DNA of 51,146 nucleotides, from positions 1 through 51,146 of IMG/VR virus record IMGVR_UViG_3300043410_000692; one strand, 5' to 3'. This stretch comes from a virus. The notes under the pieces were generated by a model that was not told the origin of the DNA, made no database searches, and was given only the letters and a program-made list of their open reading frames with translations. The position numbers and the translations under genes were made by a program. Every line of letters starts with the position of its first letter. Within the stretch, counting starts at the first letter, position 1. Shown here one piece after another: positions 14,940-24,227 of this stretch.

Positions 14940-14948
14940 CTGTACCAT

Positions 14949-17273
14949 TTACAGCTTACACGCCTCACAGTCGTCAGCATCTTCAAGTACAACTGGTGGT
15001 TGGAATTGAATGACGTTTTCTTCTGTCCTGAGGCCAGCTTTTGCGCCTACTTTGTTGATTAGTGAGTAGTAGTAAGTCTTCAAGCCCCAGTGTACACCCA
15101 TCATTAAGTTCTTAGCGATGATAGTGCCTGGCACTTTACCGCCCTCGTAGTTAGCAGGGTTGTAGAATGTGTTTGTAGAAATACTTTGATCTACATAGGC
15201 AGCGATAACTGATGCTGTCTTTAAGTAGTCTAAGCAGTCTTCTTGCTCCCACATTAACTGATAGCGATTCTTTAGACGTTTGTACTCTGGCACGACTTGT
15301 ACAAACGATCCAGCTTTCGATTCCTTAACAGAAATCAATTCCATCGGCATTTCAATTCCGTTGGTGGAGTTTAACACAACTGAGCTGGACTCGACCGGTG
15401 CCACGGCCATTAGTGTAGCATTACGAATGCCACTTACTTTCATACGTTGGCGTAGTGGTTCCCAATCCATTGAAGGGGTGAAGTCAGTAAGTTCATTTAC
15501 GCCTTCAGCACGGCGCTCCCATGGGAATACACCTCGGCCGTACCACGTGTCTGCTGACTTGAGACAAGCACCACGTTCTTCTGCTAGTTCTACACTTGCT
15601 TCTGTTAGATAGTACGCAATGTGTTCCATCCAACGCTTCAACTCTGCTAGTGCTTCTGGTGAACCGTACTTGTAACCTCTGCGTGCATGCCAGTATGCTA
15701 AGTTAGTAACGCCTACACCTAGTGGCTCGAAGTCACCGTTAGCTAGTTTACTCTGTACTGATAAGAAGTCTTGGTATGATAGTAAGTTACTCAGTGAGCG
15801 AACTAGTACACGACACGCCTTCTTGACTTCTTGTGGGTTACGACCGATACCCATGTTGATTGAGCCTAGTGTACATAGTGCGATACGACCACGGTCATCT
15901 TCTAAGCGCTGAAATGGCTTAGTAGGTAGTAGAATTTCACTACATAGATTACTCATGTAGATAGGGTTGAGTTCTGTATCAAATGGGCCTTGATTGATTA
16001 CGTTGTCGATATTGACGATGTAGATACGACCAGTGTCTGTACGCTCTTTGAGAATACCGTTCTTGAATACTTCTTCTGCTGATAAGACTTTCTTTTTCTT
16101 AGAGCCATCCCGTTCATACTTGATGTAGAGTTCTTCGAACTGTTTTGAGTTACGATAGTATGCTTCATACAAGTCTGGCACTTCATGTGGGTCGAACATA
16201 GTAATGTTGCCGCCGTCTTTGTATCGTCTCCAGAATAGTTTAGAGACAACTACCGAGTAGTCCATCTGACGTACACGAGTTTCATCTGTACCTTGATTGT
16301 TCTTTAGTACGATGAAGTCGTCGAACTGATAGTGCCAGATTGGTAGATACACTGTACACGATGCGTTACGAATGCCACCCTGTGAACAACTACGTAGATC
16401 ACCGAACCACTTCTTTAAGAATGGGATAAGACCCGTGTGTTTGATTTCACCGTTTCGAATAGGTGAGCCTAGTGGACGTATACGACCGATCTCTAAGCCG
16501 ATGCCAGCACGTTTGCTAGCATACTTGGCCATCATCTCACCAGCGGCGAAAATGCTATCCAGTGTATCGTCTGCGGAAATAAGAACACAACTACTGAACT
16601 GCTTAGTAGTAGTGCCGAGCCCAGCAAGGACGGGAGTAGCGAGTGTAAAGTGGCCATCACTGGCGCACTCGTAATAGTCTTTAACAAGTTTGAGTCTGAT
16701 TTTTTGGTCTTCATTATGGAATGCTGTTGCGGCTGCTACTGCGTAGCGAATTTGAGGTGTTTCGTAGATTTTGCCTGTACTACGATTTTGTACTAGATAT
16801 TTTTCGCATAGTTGTTCGATGGCTGCGTAACTGTACTTCTCGTCTTTTGAGTGGTCTAAGAATAGGTCGATGATATCCCACTCTTCTTTTGTATACCACG
16901 TGAGTAATTCTGGTGTATACATCCCGTCTCTTACGTTTTGTTCTACGATTGAGTACAGTGAGCGTGGCTCATAACCACCATACACTTGCTTGCGTAGCAT
17001 ACTTGAACGCTGGCGACCTGCTACGTACTGATAGTTTACGTTGTTTACTTCTGGGTTCTCAGTCTCGTCAATGAGGCCGACCATAGCTTGTAGCAGTAGC
17101 TTGTCGATAGTTTCGGTGGTCATTCCATCAACAAACTGAATTTGCGCTCGGAGCTCAATCATTGAAGGTGATACGCCGTCTATACCTGCGCAACAGTTGC
17201 GTACTTGTCGTTGGATTTTTGAGATGTCTAAGGGGGCTTTTTGGCCATCACGTTTAATTACATTAATTATCAT
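14949..17273 (-). CDS. nrdA: Ribonucleotide reductase class Ia alpha subunit
   Basis: The 774-residue protein has the full set of NrdA landmarks. KQFSSCVLI contains the first active-site cysteine, SNLCSEI contains the thiyl-radical cysteine with its Asn and Glu partners, and CEACKL at the C-terminus is the redox cysteine pair. The N-terminal segment MIINVIKRDGQKAPLD is a short ATP-cone-like start. The length is that of T4 and bacterial NrdA. It lies one HNH gene away from nrdB. The preceding gene (17278-17715) ends only 4 bases before its ATG, which points to co-transcription. Confidence 0.96.
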   Translation of the reverse strand: MIINVIKRDGQKAPLDISKIQRQVRNCCAGIDGVSPSMIELRAQIQFVDGMTTETIDKLLLQAMVGLIDETENPEVNNVNYQYVAGRQRSSMLRKQVYGGYEPRSLYSIVEQNVRDGMYTPELLTWYTKEEWDIIDLFLDHSKDEKYSYAAIEQLCEKYLVQNRSTGKIYETPQIRYAVAAATAFHNEDQKIRLKLVKDYYECASDGHFTLATPVLAGLGTTTKQFSSCVLISADDTLDSIFAAGEMMAKYASKRAGIGLEIGRIRPLGSPIRNGEIKHTGLIPFLKKWFGDLRSCSQGGIRNASCTVYLPIWHYQFDDFIVLKNNQGTDETRVRQMDYSVVVSKLFWRRYKDGGNITMFDPHEVPDLYEAYYRNSKQFEELYIKYERDGSKKKKVLSAEEVFKNGILKERTDTGRIYIVNIDNVINQGPFDTELNPIYMSNLCSEILLPTKPFQRLEDDRGRIALCTLGSINMGIGRNPQEVKKACRVLVRSLSNLLSYQDFLSVQSKLANGDFEPLGVGVTNLAYWHARRGYKYGSPEALAELKRWMEHIAYYLTEASVELAEERGACLKSADTWYGRGVFPWERRAEGVNELTDFTPSMDWEPLRQRMKVSGIRNATLMAVAPVESSSVVLNSTNGIEMPMELISVKESKAGSFVQVVPEYKRLKNRYQLMWEQEDCLDYLKTASVIAAYVDQSISTNTFYNPANYEGGKVPGTIIAKNLMMGVHWGLKTYYYSLINKVGAKAGLRTEENVIQFQPPVVLEDADDCEACKL

Positions 17274-17277
17274 TGTT

Positions 17278-17715
17278 TTATTTTATTCTCTTAAAGATGG
17301 AATCGATAGGCACAGACCTAACGACAGTGAATTCGGCGAGAGTAGTACTTAGCACGGAATTTGGCCAATAGTTAAGCGTATATTTTGCGCGGTCAACTGT
17401 GACTAAGTAGTGTTCTTCGCAGGTTGAATCAGTAGCTATTAAGAGTTCTACATCATCGATTCCACACAGTATTAATGAGTATATCATACCTATTGCTCTT
17501 GTCAATGGGCAATATGTGTTTTCGGATAACATAGTCCATGGGTCCGTCCAATTTTCTTGGTCGTTCCAATGTAGGTGTTGTCTAACTAGGGGTGCTTGTT
17601 GCCACCATCGGTCTACTTCGATGATAAACTGTTCTCGTGTGAGATTGTCTTTTGAGTGTCTGAGGTGACGCCACTGATGTAGGCGCTCGTGAAAGGGTAA
17701 CTGAAACGGGTTCAT
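17278..17715 (-). CDS. Unknown 145-residue protein upstream of nrdA
   Basis: The protein is rich in Trp and His (HLHWNDQENWTDPWTMLSEN, then CPLTRAIGMIYSLIL). I recognise no domain. It contains CGIDDVELLIA, a central strand-like stretch. It directly precedes nrdA with a 4-base gap. An inverted repeat of 9 bp covers its own start codon (17714-17739), so translation may be controlled by a hairpin. Confidence 0.7.
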   Translation of the reverse strand: MNPFQLPFHERLHQWRHLRHSKDNLTREQFIIEVDRWWQQAPLVRQHLHWNDQENWTDPWTMLSENTYCPLTRAIGMIYSLILCGIDDVELLIATDSTCEEHYLVTVDRAKYTLNYWPNSVLSTTLAEFTVVRSVPIDSIFKRIK

Positions 17716-17739
17716 ACTCTACTTATCACGGTAGAGTAT
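17714..17739 (-). promoter_or_regulatory. Hairpin over the start codon of the gene upstream of nrdA
   Basis: ATACTCTAC and GTAGAGTAT form a perfect 9-bp stem with an 8-base loop. On the minus strand the right arm includes the first bases of the ATG at 17715. It could mask the start or, less likely, end transcripts from the genes upstream (no T-run). Confidence 0.5.
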
Positions 17740-17753
17740 AGGTGTTCGGAATG

Positions 17754-17954
17754 TTATGACCAGGGGCGACCTAGTGTGAGACCACTGGGATGACTGTTCT
17801 CTACAATAGTGTCGCCGCTGTACTTGGTTGGTAGTTCGTTGATAGTGAGCGTGGAAGGTCGGCCGTCGGCCGCACGATCCGTCTTAGCAAGATTTAGTTT
17901 TGCTACTTGCTTTAACTGCTTTGTTGCTAGGGTTGATATACCGTTTGCTGCCAT
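17754..17954 (-). CDS. Small protein of 66 residues following the tail fibre gene
   Basis: The product begins MAANGISTLATKQLKQVAKL and ends GLTLGRPWS. It is basic and helical at the N-terminus and has a polar C-terminal half (NELPTKYSGDTIVEN). Its ATG overlaps the stop of the giant fibre gene by one base, so it is translationally coupled to it. I associate similar small genes with tail fibre genes of marine T4-like phages; an assembly or virion role is likely but unproven. Confidence 0.75.
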   Translation of the reverse strand: MAANGISTLATKQLKQVAKLNLAKTDRAADGRPSTLTINELPTKYSGDTIVENSHPSGLTLGRPWS

Positions 17955-20900
17955 TATGCTCTTCCTATCATAACTTCTATTACGCCTACTTGTTCGCTGT
18001 TGTAGTTTTCGAGCGCTCTACCGATTACGGCAATAGGCTCACTAGTGCTGGTTGCTACACCTGGGATAGCACTGATTGTGAGCATATCGCCCTTCTCGAT
18101 ATTTCCTACAACGAAACACGGCACACGACCAGCAAGACCGATGATAACACTATCTTGCGACATAGCGTTTAGAACATATGCTGGGTTAGTAGATACGATA
18201 CCGGCAAGTCTGTGTTTGCCCTTGAGTGTTGCTAGTGTTACTTCTCGCTCACCGCCGATCATTAGTACGGTACCTGGCTCATAAGGTTCATCACTTACAT
18301 AGCGTTCGGCCAAGTCAGCGTATGTTGCTTGGAATCTTGCGCCACCGGCTAGTGTCCACACACCACTTATTGTACCACTACCACCACCAGCCGCGATGGA
18401 ATTAGTAGTAAGGGTTTGGCCGTTCTGAACTGTTAGTGAGTTGTTAACTGTAGTTGCGCCACTCAATGTTGTTGTTCCGCTGACTGCTAAAGTACTGCTT
18501 AGAGTAGCCGCACTAGTTACTGCTAGTGTAGATTGTAAGTTAGTAGCACCAGTGGCAGTTAGTGTGTTGTTGATTTGGGCCGCGCCGTTAACCGTTAATG
18601 ACGATGATAGTGTTGTAGCACCAGTAACGCCTAGAGTTTGGGCTACTGTTGCCGCACCAGCGATAGCCGTAGTCTTACCACTGGCACTCATATTGATAGA
18701 CGCTGAGCCGCCAAAGTTAATTGTAGTAGCGGTTGAGTTCCATAGGTTCTGAGTTCCGTTGACGCCAACAACAGTTGGGTTGTTGATAGTTAAGGTGCCA
18801 CTAGATGAGCCCATGTTTAGTGATGAGGCTGCGCCGGCGAAGTTTACAGTTGTAGCAGTGCCGTTGATTAAGTTAAAGGTGCCGGAAGTTGTTGTGATGT
18901 CACCGCCGTTTACTGCTACGTCACCAGACAAGGTCAAATCTCTAACATAGAAAGTGCGCCATTGTTGACCCGATGAACCTAAGTCATATGATACATCACT
19001 GTTAGGTATGATACTACTGTTAACATCTGCGTTGAACACCACGTTATCAGTATTACTATCACCCAGAGTTACACTACCCTTAATAGATACATCATTGTTT
19101 ACTGTGGTTGTGCCACTTGATGCGCCGATGTTTAGTGCTGTTGCCGCGCCAGCAAAGTTAATTGTAGTAGCGGTTGAGTTCCACAAGTTTTGTGTTAGTT
19201 GTGTACCGACAACTGTTGGGTTCTGAATAGTAACTGTACCACTTGTAGCACCCATGTTAATAGCAGTTGCGCTGCCACCTAAGTTAATAGTAGTGGCAGT
19301 TGAGTTCCACAAGTTCTGCGTAGTGTTCACACCAACAACAGTTGGGTTACTAATAGTAACTGTACCAGTTGACGCGCCCATGTTGATTGCTGTGGCAGCA
19401 CCTGCTAAGTTAACAGTAGTCGCTGTCGCATTCCATAGGTTCTGTGTCGTTTGTGTGCCTACTATGGTTGGGTTGTTGATTGTAACAGTACCGCTGGTAG
19501 CACCAACGTTGATTGCTGTTGCTACGCCAGCAAAGTTAACAGTCGTTGCGTTGGCGTTCCATAGGTTCTGTGTTGATTGTGTACCAACAACAGTTGGTGT
19601 ATTAATCATCATGGTACCGCTGTTACTACCCATGTTCATGTTAGTAGTATTGCCTAGCGCACCTATACCGAAGTTGATCGTCTTAGTATTGCCACTACCA
19701 GTAGCACCAGTTGCGATGTTGTATGTACTAGATGCTGTACTAGTTGTAGCAAAGTTAACAGTCTGTGTGCCACTAGTGTTGACCATGTTGACTGTTTGTG
19801 TGCCGCCGCCACTGTTAATTAACAAGTTAGCAGTTTGTGTGCCACTAGTTGTGATGGCAACGTTAACGTCCTGATTACCAGCCGCAGTTAAAACGTTTGC
19901 TGTTTGAGTACTACCTGTAGTTGCTAGTTTTAATGTCTGAGCACCACCACTATAGATAATGTTGGCACCCTGAGTGGAAGCAGTTCTCATTGCGTCTAGC
20001 GTTTGAGCGCCGGTACTATATAAGATGTTTGCTGTCTGTGTAGAACCAGTTGTTCCTAACTTTAGTGTTTGTGCGCCACTGCTATATAGTACATTACTGT
20101 CTTGTGTTCCGCCAGTAGATATTGCGATGTTAGCAGTTTGATTACCAGCACTAGTGACTACGTTAGCATCTAGCGTACCTCCGGCATCAATTACGTTAGA
20201 GGTTTGATTTGTGCCACTACGTAGAACATCGGCAGTTAGAGTAGTAGCGGCATAGAATAGATTAGCAGTCATATTGGCTGCTGTTCTGCTCATATTTACT
20301 GTTTGATTGCCACTACTGTAGAATAGGTTAGCAGTCAAGATATTAGTAGTCGTACCTAATGTTAGTGATTGTGCGCCACTACTGTACAAGATATTAGCAG
20401 TTTGTGTGCCACTAGTTGCCGCAAATGCGTTTATGTTTTGATTACTAACTGAATAGAATATATTAGCATTTTGTGTACTTGAACTTGTAGCAATAGTTAA
20501 CGACTGTGTACCACTAGACCACAGAACGTTTGCTGTTTGTGTGCCACCAGTTGTGATAGCGATGTTAGCTGTTTGATTACCCGCACTAGTGATTACGTTA
20601 GCATCCTGTGTGCCGCCTGCTGATAAGACGTTGGTAGTTTGATTAGTACCAGCACGACCCAAGTTTAGTGTTTGAGTTGTAGCAGAATAGAATGCGTTAG
20701 CAGTTAAGTTGGCCGCAGTTCTTGCGAAATCTAACGTCATGTTAGATGAACTGTACAAGACGTTTGCTGTCTGAGTACTGGCAGTAGTGCCTAACTTCAA
20801 GGTCTGTGTGCCACTACTGTACAATACGTTACTAGTTTGTATGCCCGCAGTAGTAATAATAACATTAGCTGTCTGATCGCCTGCTGTTGTTATTACGTTA

Positions 20901-23900
20901 GCGTCCTGGGTGCCGCCAGCATAGAATGCGTTAGCAGTTTGATTAACTGTAGCAGTAGAGAACTTGAGTGTTTGACTACCGGTAACGTTTAGTAAGTTAG
21001 CAGTTTGGTCGCTAGTTGCCGCACTAAACATATTGATGTTGTATGCTGTTTTAGCAATATTAGCATTTGCTGCCGCGCTGATAAAGTTAACTACGTTAGC
21101 GTTAGCGTCCCACAAGTTCTGTGTAGTTTGTGTGCTAGGTCCGACAATAGTACTTGCTCGTAAGTTGAGAGTACTGTTTGCGTTACCCATATTGATAGTA
21201 TTGGCAGCATTACCGAAGTTGATTGTGGTAGCGATAGTGTTCCACAAGTCTTGTGTTGAATTCGCACCCACAACAACGTTACTACGTAGCGTAGTTGTGC
21301 CTGGGTTCTTGCCGATATTGATTACGTTAGCGTCACCAAGCATGTTCACTGTGGTCGCTGTTGTATTGAATAATGAGATAGTAGCACGGTCAGTTACATA
21401 ACTGTTAGCACGAAGTGTAATAGTTGTAGCGGCCGTAGTATTACCCATAGTAATGTTCTTAGCATCACCAAAAGCATTTACAGTTGTAGCTGTTGTATTG
21501 TAGACGTTCTGTGTACTATTGTTGCCTACTAGTGTAGGACTGCGTAGGGTAGTGATAGCGCCTGGATCGTCATAGCCAATGTTAATAGTATTTGCTTCAC
21601 CGAACATGTTTATTGTGTTCGAGTTAGCATTCCATAGATTGATTTCTGTTTGATTTATCGTGCCCACAATAGTGTTGCTACGCAAGTTGATCGTTGAGTT
21701 AGCATTACCTACATTCATCGTATCAACTGAGCCAAACATGTTTACTGTTCTAGCATTAGCATCCCACAAGTTCTGTGTAGTTTGAGTAGCGTTACCAACA
21801 ATCGTACTTGCTAATAGATTTAGAGTTGAGTTGCCGTTACCTACGTTCATTGTAGAGGCGGCGCCCCATGCGTTAACTATTGTCGCTGTAGTATTCCACA
21901 AGTTTTGTGTAGTGCGCTCACCAACAACGGTAGCACTACCTATCGTGGTAGTTGTAGATGCCGCATTACTACCGATTTTTACTGTAACTGCCGCATTACC
22001 GAAATTGATAGCTGTTGCTGTTGCGTTCCACAAGAATTGTGTAGGTTGCATACCAACAACTACACCACTACCTATTGTAGTAGTGCCATCTGCTGTATTA
22101 GCAGACATTCTAACAGTATTGGCAGCATCTGCGAAGTTTACTGTGTTTGGTCCAGTAATTGCGTAGGTAGTGAGACCAATATCAACACTAGTATTAGTGA
22201 ATAGATTTGTTGTATCACTGTCAGTTACGATATTCTGACTTCTAATGAGTACGTTAGTGCCTGTATTATTAGCACCTAATACAATACCGTTAGCTACATT
22301 GGCCCAACCAGCAATACTCATGTTACCAGTGATATCGTTTAAGGCACCACTAGTACTCTTTACAGTGCCTGTTATTTCGATTGTACCGCCACTTACCTTA
22401 GTACTCTCATACACGATATTACCGTTAGCATCTAGATTACCAGTAGAAATATTTACAGCTAGACCACCATTTGATGATATGACCGTATTACTCTTTACGT
22501 CACCGTTAGCGTAGTACAAGTTGGTCGCTAGTGTACCACTTGCTTGTAAAACTACTTCTGTATTGCCGTTAACACTGTCCTTTTTAGATGATACAACTGT
22601 ACCGTTAGCATATGTAGTAACTGTTGTATTACTAGCCGCATTAGACGTAATGATTGTACCATTACCAACAATAGACACCGTTGTGTTTGAGCCGCCTGGG
22701 TCAGTGTTATTGAACAAGTTGATTACACTGTATCCGTTCTCTTTGAATAGAGTGTAGTTAGCACCATCTGGTGAACGGAACAACATTGATGTGACGTTTG
22801 CTCCATTAGCGTTAGTGTTAGCAACAGTGATCTTAGCACTTGTATTACCGCTAGTGCCGCTATTACCCAAGTAGATTGAGTTGCCGCTTAGATACAAGTC
22901 GCGCCATCTTAGACGATCACTACCTAAGTCCCAACCATCTACGCCATCACTGCCATCGATAGATGGTACAAGATTACCATTAACACGTTGAATGTACACA
23001 TTGCCGTTTATCTCAGTATGAGACATCAAGTTCAATCCGCCTTTATTGGCAGTGTAAGTGTTGCCGTTGTAATATTCATTGACTACACTAGTGTTAGATA
23101 AATCAGTAACAGAGTTATTGTAGGTAGGCGTTACATTACTCAACAACAGGACATTAGAGATACCATCGACATTGAATACAATAGTGCCGTTACCATAGCC
23201 GCCATTAGGACTGACGAAACTGCCCTTAGTATCAACAATGTTAGGGAATATGTTACTGTAAATAGCTTGCGTTGGAGTAACAGTGTTAGCAGTATTACCA
23301 ACAACAGTGGTACCACTAGGCATTATTTCGATACTACTCTTGTCGTTGATTATTCGACGAGTGACCATAAAGGTATTATCGCTGCCGTATTTGATGCCAT
23401 AATCAGTTACTGCTGTGCCGGCATTGGCCTTAGTCGCTTCTGCTAGGACTAAGTTACCCATAATCGTCTTAGCAAAGTTTTGAATTGTTACGTTATTGGA
23501 ATCACCATTGGATGTGTATGCGTTAGCTTCTACACCAATCTTAGCGAGTTCGCCCATGGTGAAAGTATTGGCAATGTTCACTCTACTACTACTGCCGTTT
23601 GGTAAGTATCCAAAGAACTGAACGTTAGTTACCGTATTTGCGTTAGGGTCAGTGTAATACATCAACATACCACGATCTGTACTAGAGATAGCATTACCGT
23701 AACCAATTTGAATAACAGGGTCAGCTACCTGTAGGGTTTGAGTGTCTGTAAAGATAGCATTACCGGTTACATACAACTCACCATAAATGTTAGCACCACC
23801 GTAGACCTGTAGAATAGAATTAGCGTTATGAACTGTACTGTTACCGATACTAGCTGTATTAGCGATTGCGATGTTAGGAGCGCTTAGTAGTTGAACTGTA

Positions 23901-24172
23901 TTCGAATAGTCATAGGTAAAGTCGGTTCTGGCTCCTAGACCACCTTGTTCATTGAACTGAACTTGTGTGTTTGAGCCGGCTGCCGCACTTTTACTAAAAG
24001 CAGTGAGGATTTCAGTATTATCGGGTACTGTACTGGATTCACCGCTGGATTCGTTGCCGATGAATAATCGCTTAGCGTCTGTCGCATAGCCGATTTCACC
24101 AGGAGCAAGCTGTGGTAAGTCAGCGATGTTGCCGGTTCTGTTGATGATTTTTGAGTATTGGGTAATTGCCAT
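17954..24172 (-). CDS. Giant repetitive tail fibre protein, 2072 residues
   Basis: The N-terminus (QLAPGEIGYATDAKRLFIGN) is the attachment domain common to phage tail fibres. A unique region follows up to about residue 660, including WDLGSDRLRWRDLYLSGN, a motif repeated near residue 1740. Repeats of about 42 residues (TQNLWN...TTVNFAGAAT...INPTVVG) occupy about 665-1040 and 1510-1830. Between them lie roughly 40 tandem 11-residue units of the type TQTANVLYSSG (about 1045-1485). After a run of LSSTLAVSG-like repeats, the last about 140 residues (from ADLAERYVSDEPYEPG) form a distinct globular domain. It probably makes a trimeric, beta-rich fibre that binds the host. A late promoter lies 27 bases upstream; no clear Shine-Dalgarno is visible. 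Confidence 0.9.
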   Translation of the reverse strand: MAITQYSKIINRTGNIADLPQLAPGEIGYATDAKRLFIGNESSGESSTVPDNTEILTAFSKSAAAGSNTQVQFNEQGGLGARTDFTYDYSNTVQLLSAPNIAIANTASIGNSTVHNANSILQVYGGANIYGELYVTGNAIFTDTQTLQVADPVIQIGYGNAISSTDRGMLMYYTDPNANTVTNVQFFGYLPNGSSSRVNIANTFTMGELAKIGVEANAYTSNGDSNNVTIQNFAKTIMGNLVLAEATKANAGTAVTDYGIKYGSDNTFMVTRRIINDKSSIEIMPSGTTVVGNTANTVTPTQAIYSNIFPNIVDTKGSFVSPNGGYGNGTIVFNVDGISNVLLLSNVTPTYNNSVTDLSNTSVVNEYYNGNTYTANKGGLNLMSHTEINGNVYIQRVNGNLVPSIDGSDGVDGWDLGSDRLRWRDLYLSGNSIYLGNSGTSGNTSAKITVANTNANGANVTSMLFRSPDGANYTLFKENGYSVINLFNNTDPGGSNTTVSIVGNGTIITSNAASNTTVTTYANGTVVSSKKDSVNGNTEVVLQASGTLATNLYYANGDVKSNTVISSNGGLAVNISTGNLDANGNIVYESTKVSGGTIEITGTVKSTSGALNDITGNMSIAGWANVANGIVLGANNTGTNVLIRSQNIVTDSDTTNLFTNTSVDIGLTTYAITGPNTVNFADAANTVRMSANTADGTTTIGSGVVVGMQPTQFLWNATATAINFGNAAVTVKIGSNAASTTTTIGSATVVGERTTQNLWNTTATIVNAWGAASTMNVGNGNSTLNLLASTIVGNATQTTQNLWDANARTVNMFGSVDTMNVGNANSTINLRSNTIVGTINQTEINLWNANSNTINMFGEANTINIGYDDPGAITTLRSPTLVGNNSTQNVYNTTATTVNAFGDAKNITMGNTTAATTITLRANSYVTDRATISLFNTTATTVNMLGDANVINIGKNPGTTTLRSNVVVGANSTQDLWNTIATTINFGNAANTINMGNANSTLNLRASTIVGPSTQTTQNLWDANANVVNFISAAANANIAKTAYNINMFSAATSDQTANLLNVTGSQTLKFSTATVNQTANAFYAGGTQDANVITTAGDQTANVIITTAGIQTSNVLYSSGTQTLKLGTTASTQTANVLYSSSNMTLDFARTAANLTANAFYSATTQTLNLGRAGTNQTTNVLSAGGTQDANVITSAGNQTANIAITTGGTQTANVLWSSGTQSLTIATSSSTQNANIFYSVSNQNINAFAATSGTQTANILYSSGAQSLTLGTTTNILTANLFYSSGNQTVNMSRTAANMTANLFYAATTLTADVLRSGTNQTSNVIDAGGTLDANVVTSAGNQTANIAISTGGTQDSNVLYSSGAQTLKLGTTGSTQTANILYSTGAQTLDAMRTASTQGANIIYSGGAQTLKLATTGSTQTANVLTAAGNQDVNVAITTSGTQTANLLINSGGGTQTVNMVNTSGTQTVNFATTSTASSTYNIATGATGSGNTKTINFGIGALGNTTNMNMGSNSGTMMINTPTVVGTQSTQNLWNANATTVNFAGVATAINVGATSGTVTINNPTIVGTQTTQNLWNATATTVNLAGAATAINMGASTGTVTISNPTVVGVNTTQNLWNSTATTINLGGSATAINMGATSGTVTIQNPTVVGTQLTQNLWNSTATTINFAGAATALNIGASSGTTTVNNDVSIKGSVTLGDSNTDNVVFNADVNSSIIPNSDVSYDLGSSGQQWRTFYVRDLTLSGDVAVNGGDITTTSGTFNLINGTATTVNFAGAASSLNMGSSSGTLTINNPTVVGVNGTQNLWNSTATTINFGGSASINMSASGKTTAIAGAATVAQTLGVTGATTLSSSLTVNGAAQINNTLTATGATNLQSTLAVTSAATLSSTLAVSGTTTLSGATTVNNSLTVQNGQTLTTNSIAAGGGSGTISGVWTLAGGARFQATYADLAERYVSDEPYEPGTVLMIGGEREVTLATLKGKHRLAGIVSTNPAYVLNAMSQDSVIIGLAGRVPCFVVGNIEKGDMLTISAIPGVATSTSEPIAVIGRALENYNSEQVGVIEVMIGRA
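18690..19640 (-). repeat. Coding repeats of about 126 bp (42 residues), block B
   Basis: Tandem units inside the fibre gene, unit pattern TQNLWN(A/S)TATTVNFAG followed by INMGATSGTVTI and NPTVVG, with a period of 42 residues in the two neighbouring copies I counted. The array is broken near 18900-19080 by a unique segment with DLGSSGQQWRTFYVRDL. Confidence 0.75.
19730..21040 (-). repeat. About 40 tandem 33-bp (11-residue) repeats in the fibre gene
   Basis: Consecutive 11-residue units with consensus (T/N)QTANVLYSSG, alternating with AQTLKLGTTGS-like units. Occasional units have 12 residues. The regular period and small polar residues suggest a solenoid or very regular beta structure. Boundaries are approximate. 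Confidence 0.75.
21040..22170 (-). repeat. Coding repeats of about 126-138 bp, block A
   Basis: More degenerate copies of the block-B unit: (T/S)LRS.TIVG..TQ.LWNT.ATTVN.FG.A..INMG. They lie N-terminal to the 11-residue array. Boundaries are approximate. Confidence 0.65.
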
Positions 24173-24199
24173 GGTTGTATTACAATCGAGTAGATATGG

Positions 24200-24207
24200 T
24201 ATTTATC
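24200..24207 (-). promoter_or_regulatory. Late promoter GATAAATA of the fibre gene
   Basis: GATAAATA on the minus strand, 27 bases before the ATG at 24172. It lies in the 55-base gap between the nuclease and fibre genes. Confidence 0.7.
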
Positions 24208-24227
24208 TAAACTCGAAGGCTTACAAC

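Noticed and set aside
19254-19874. Open frame of 206 codons on the plus strand inside the fibre gene
   Set aside because: It is the antisense shadow of the low-complexity repeats; it has no ribosome site and a repetitive Val/Pro/Leu composition. The same holds for the other plus-strand frames between 18045 and 22757.
18690-22170. Regularly spaced DNA repeats resembling a CRISPR-like array
   Set aside because: The repeats are in frame within one long coding sequence, with periods of 33 and about 126 bases and no unique spacers or palindromic repeats.
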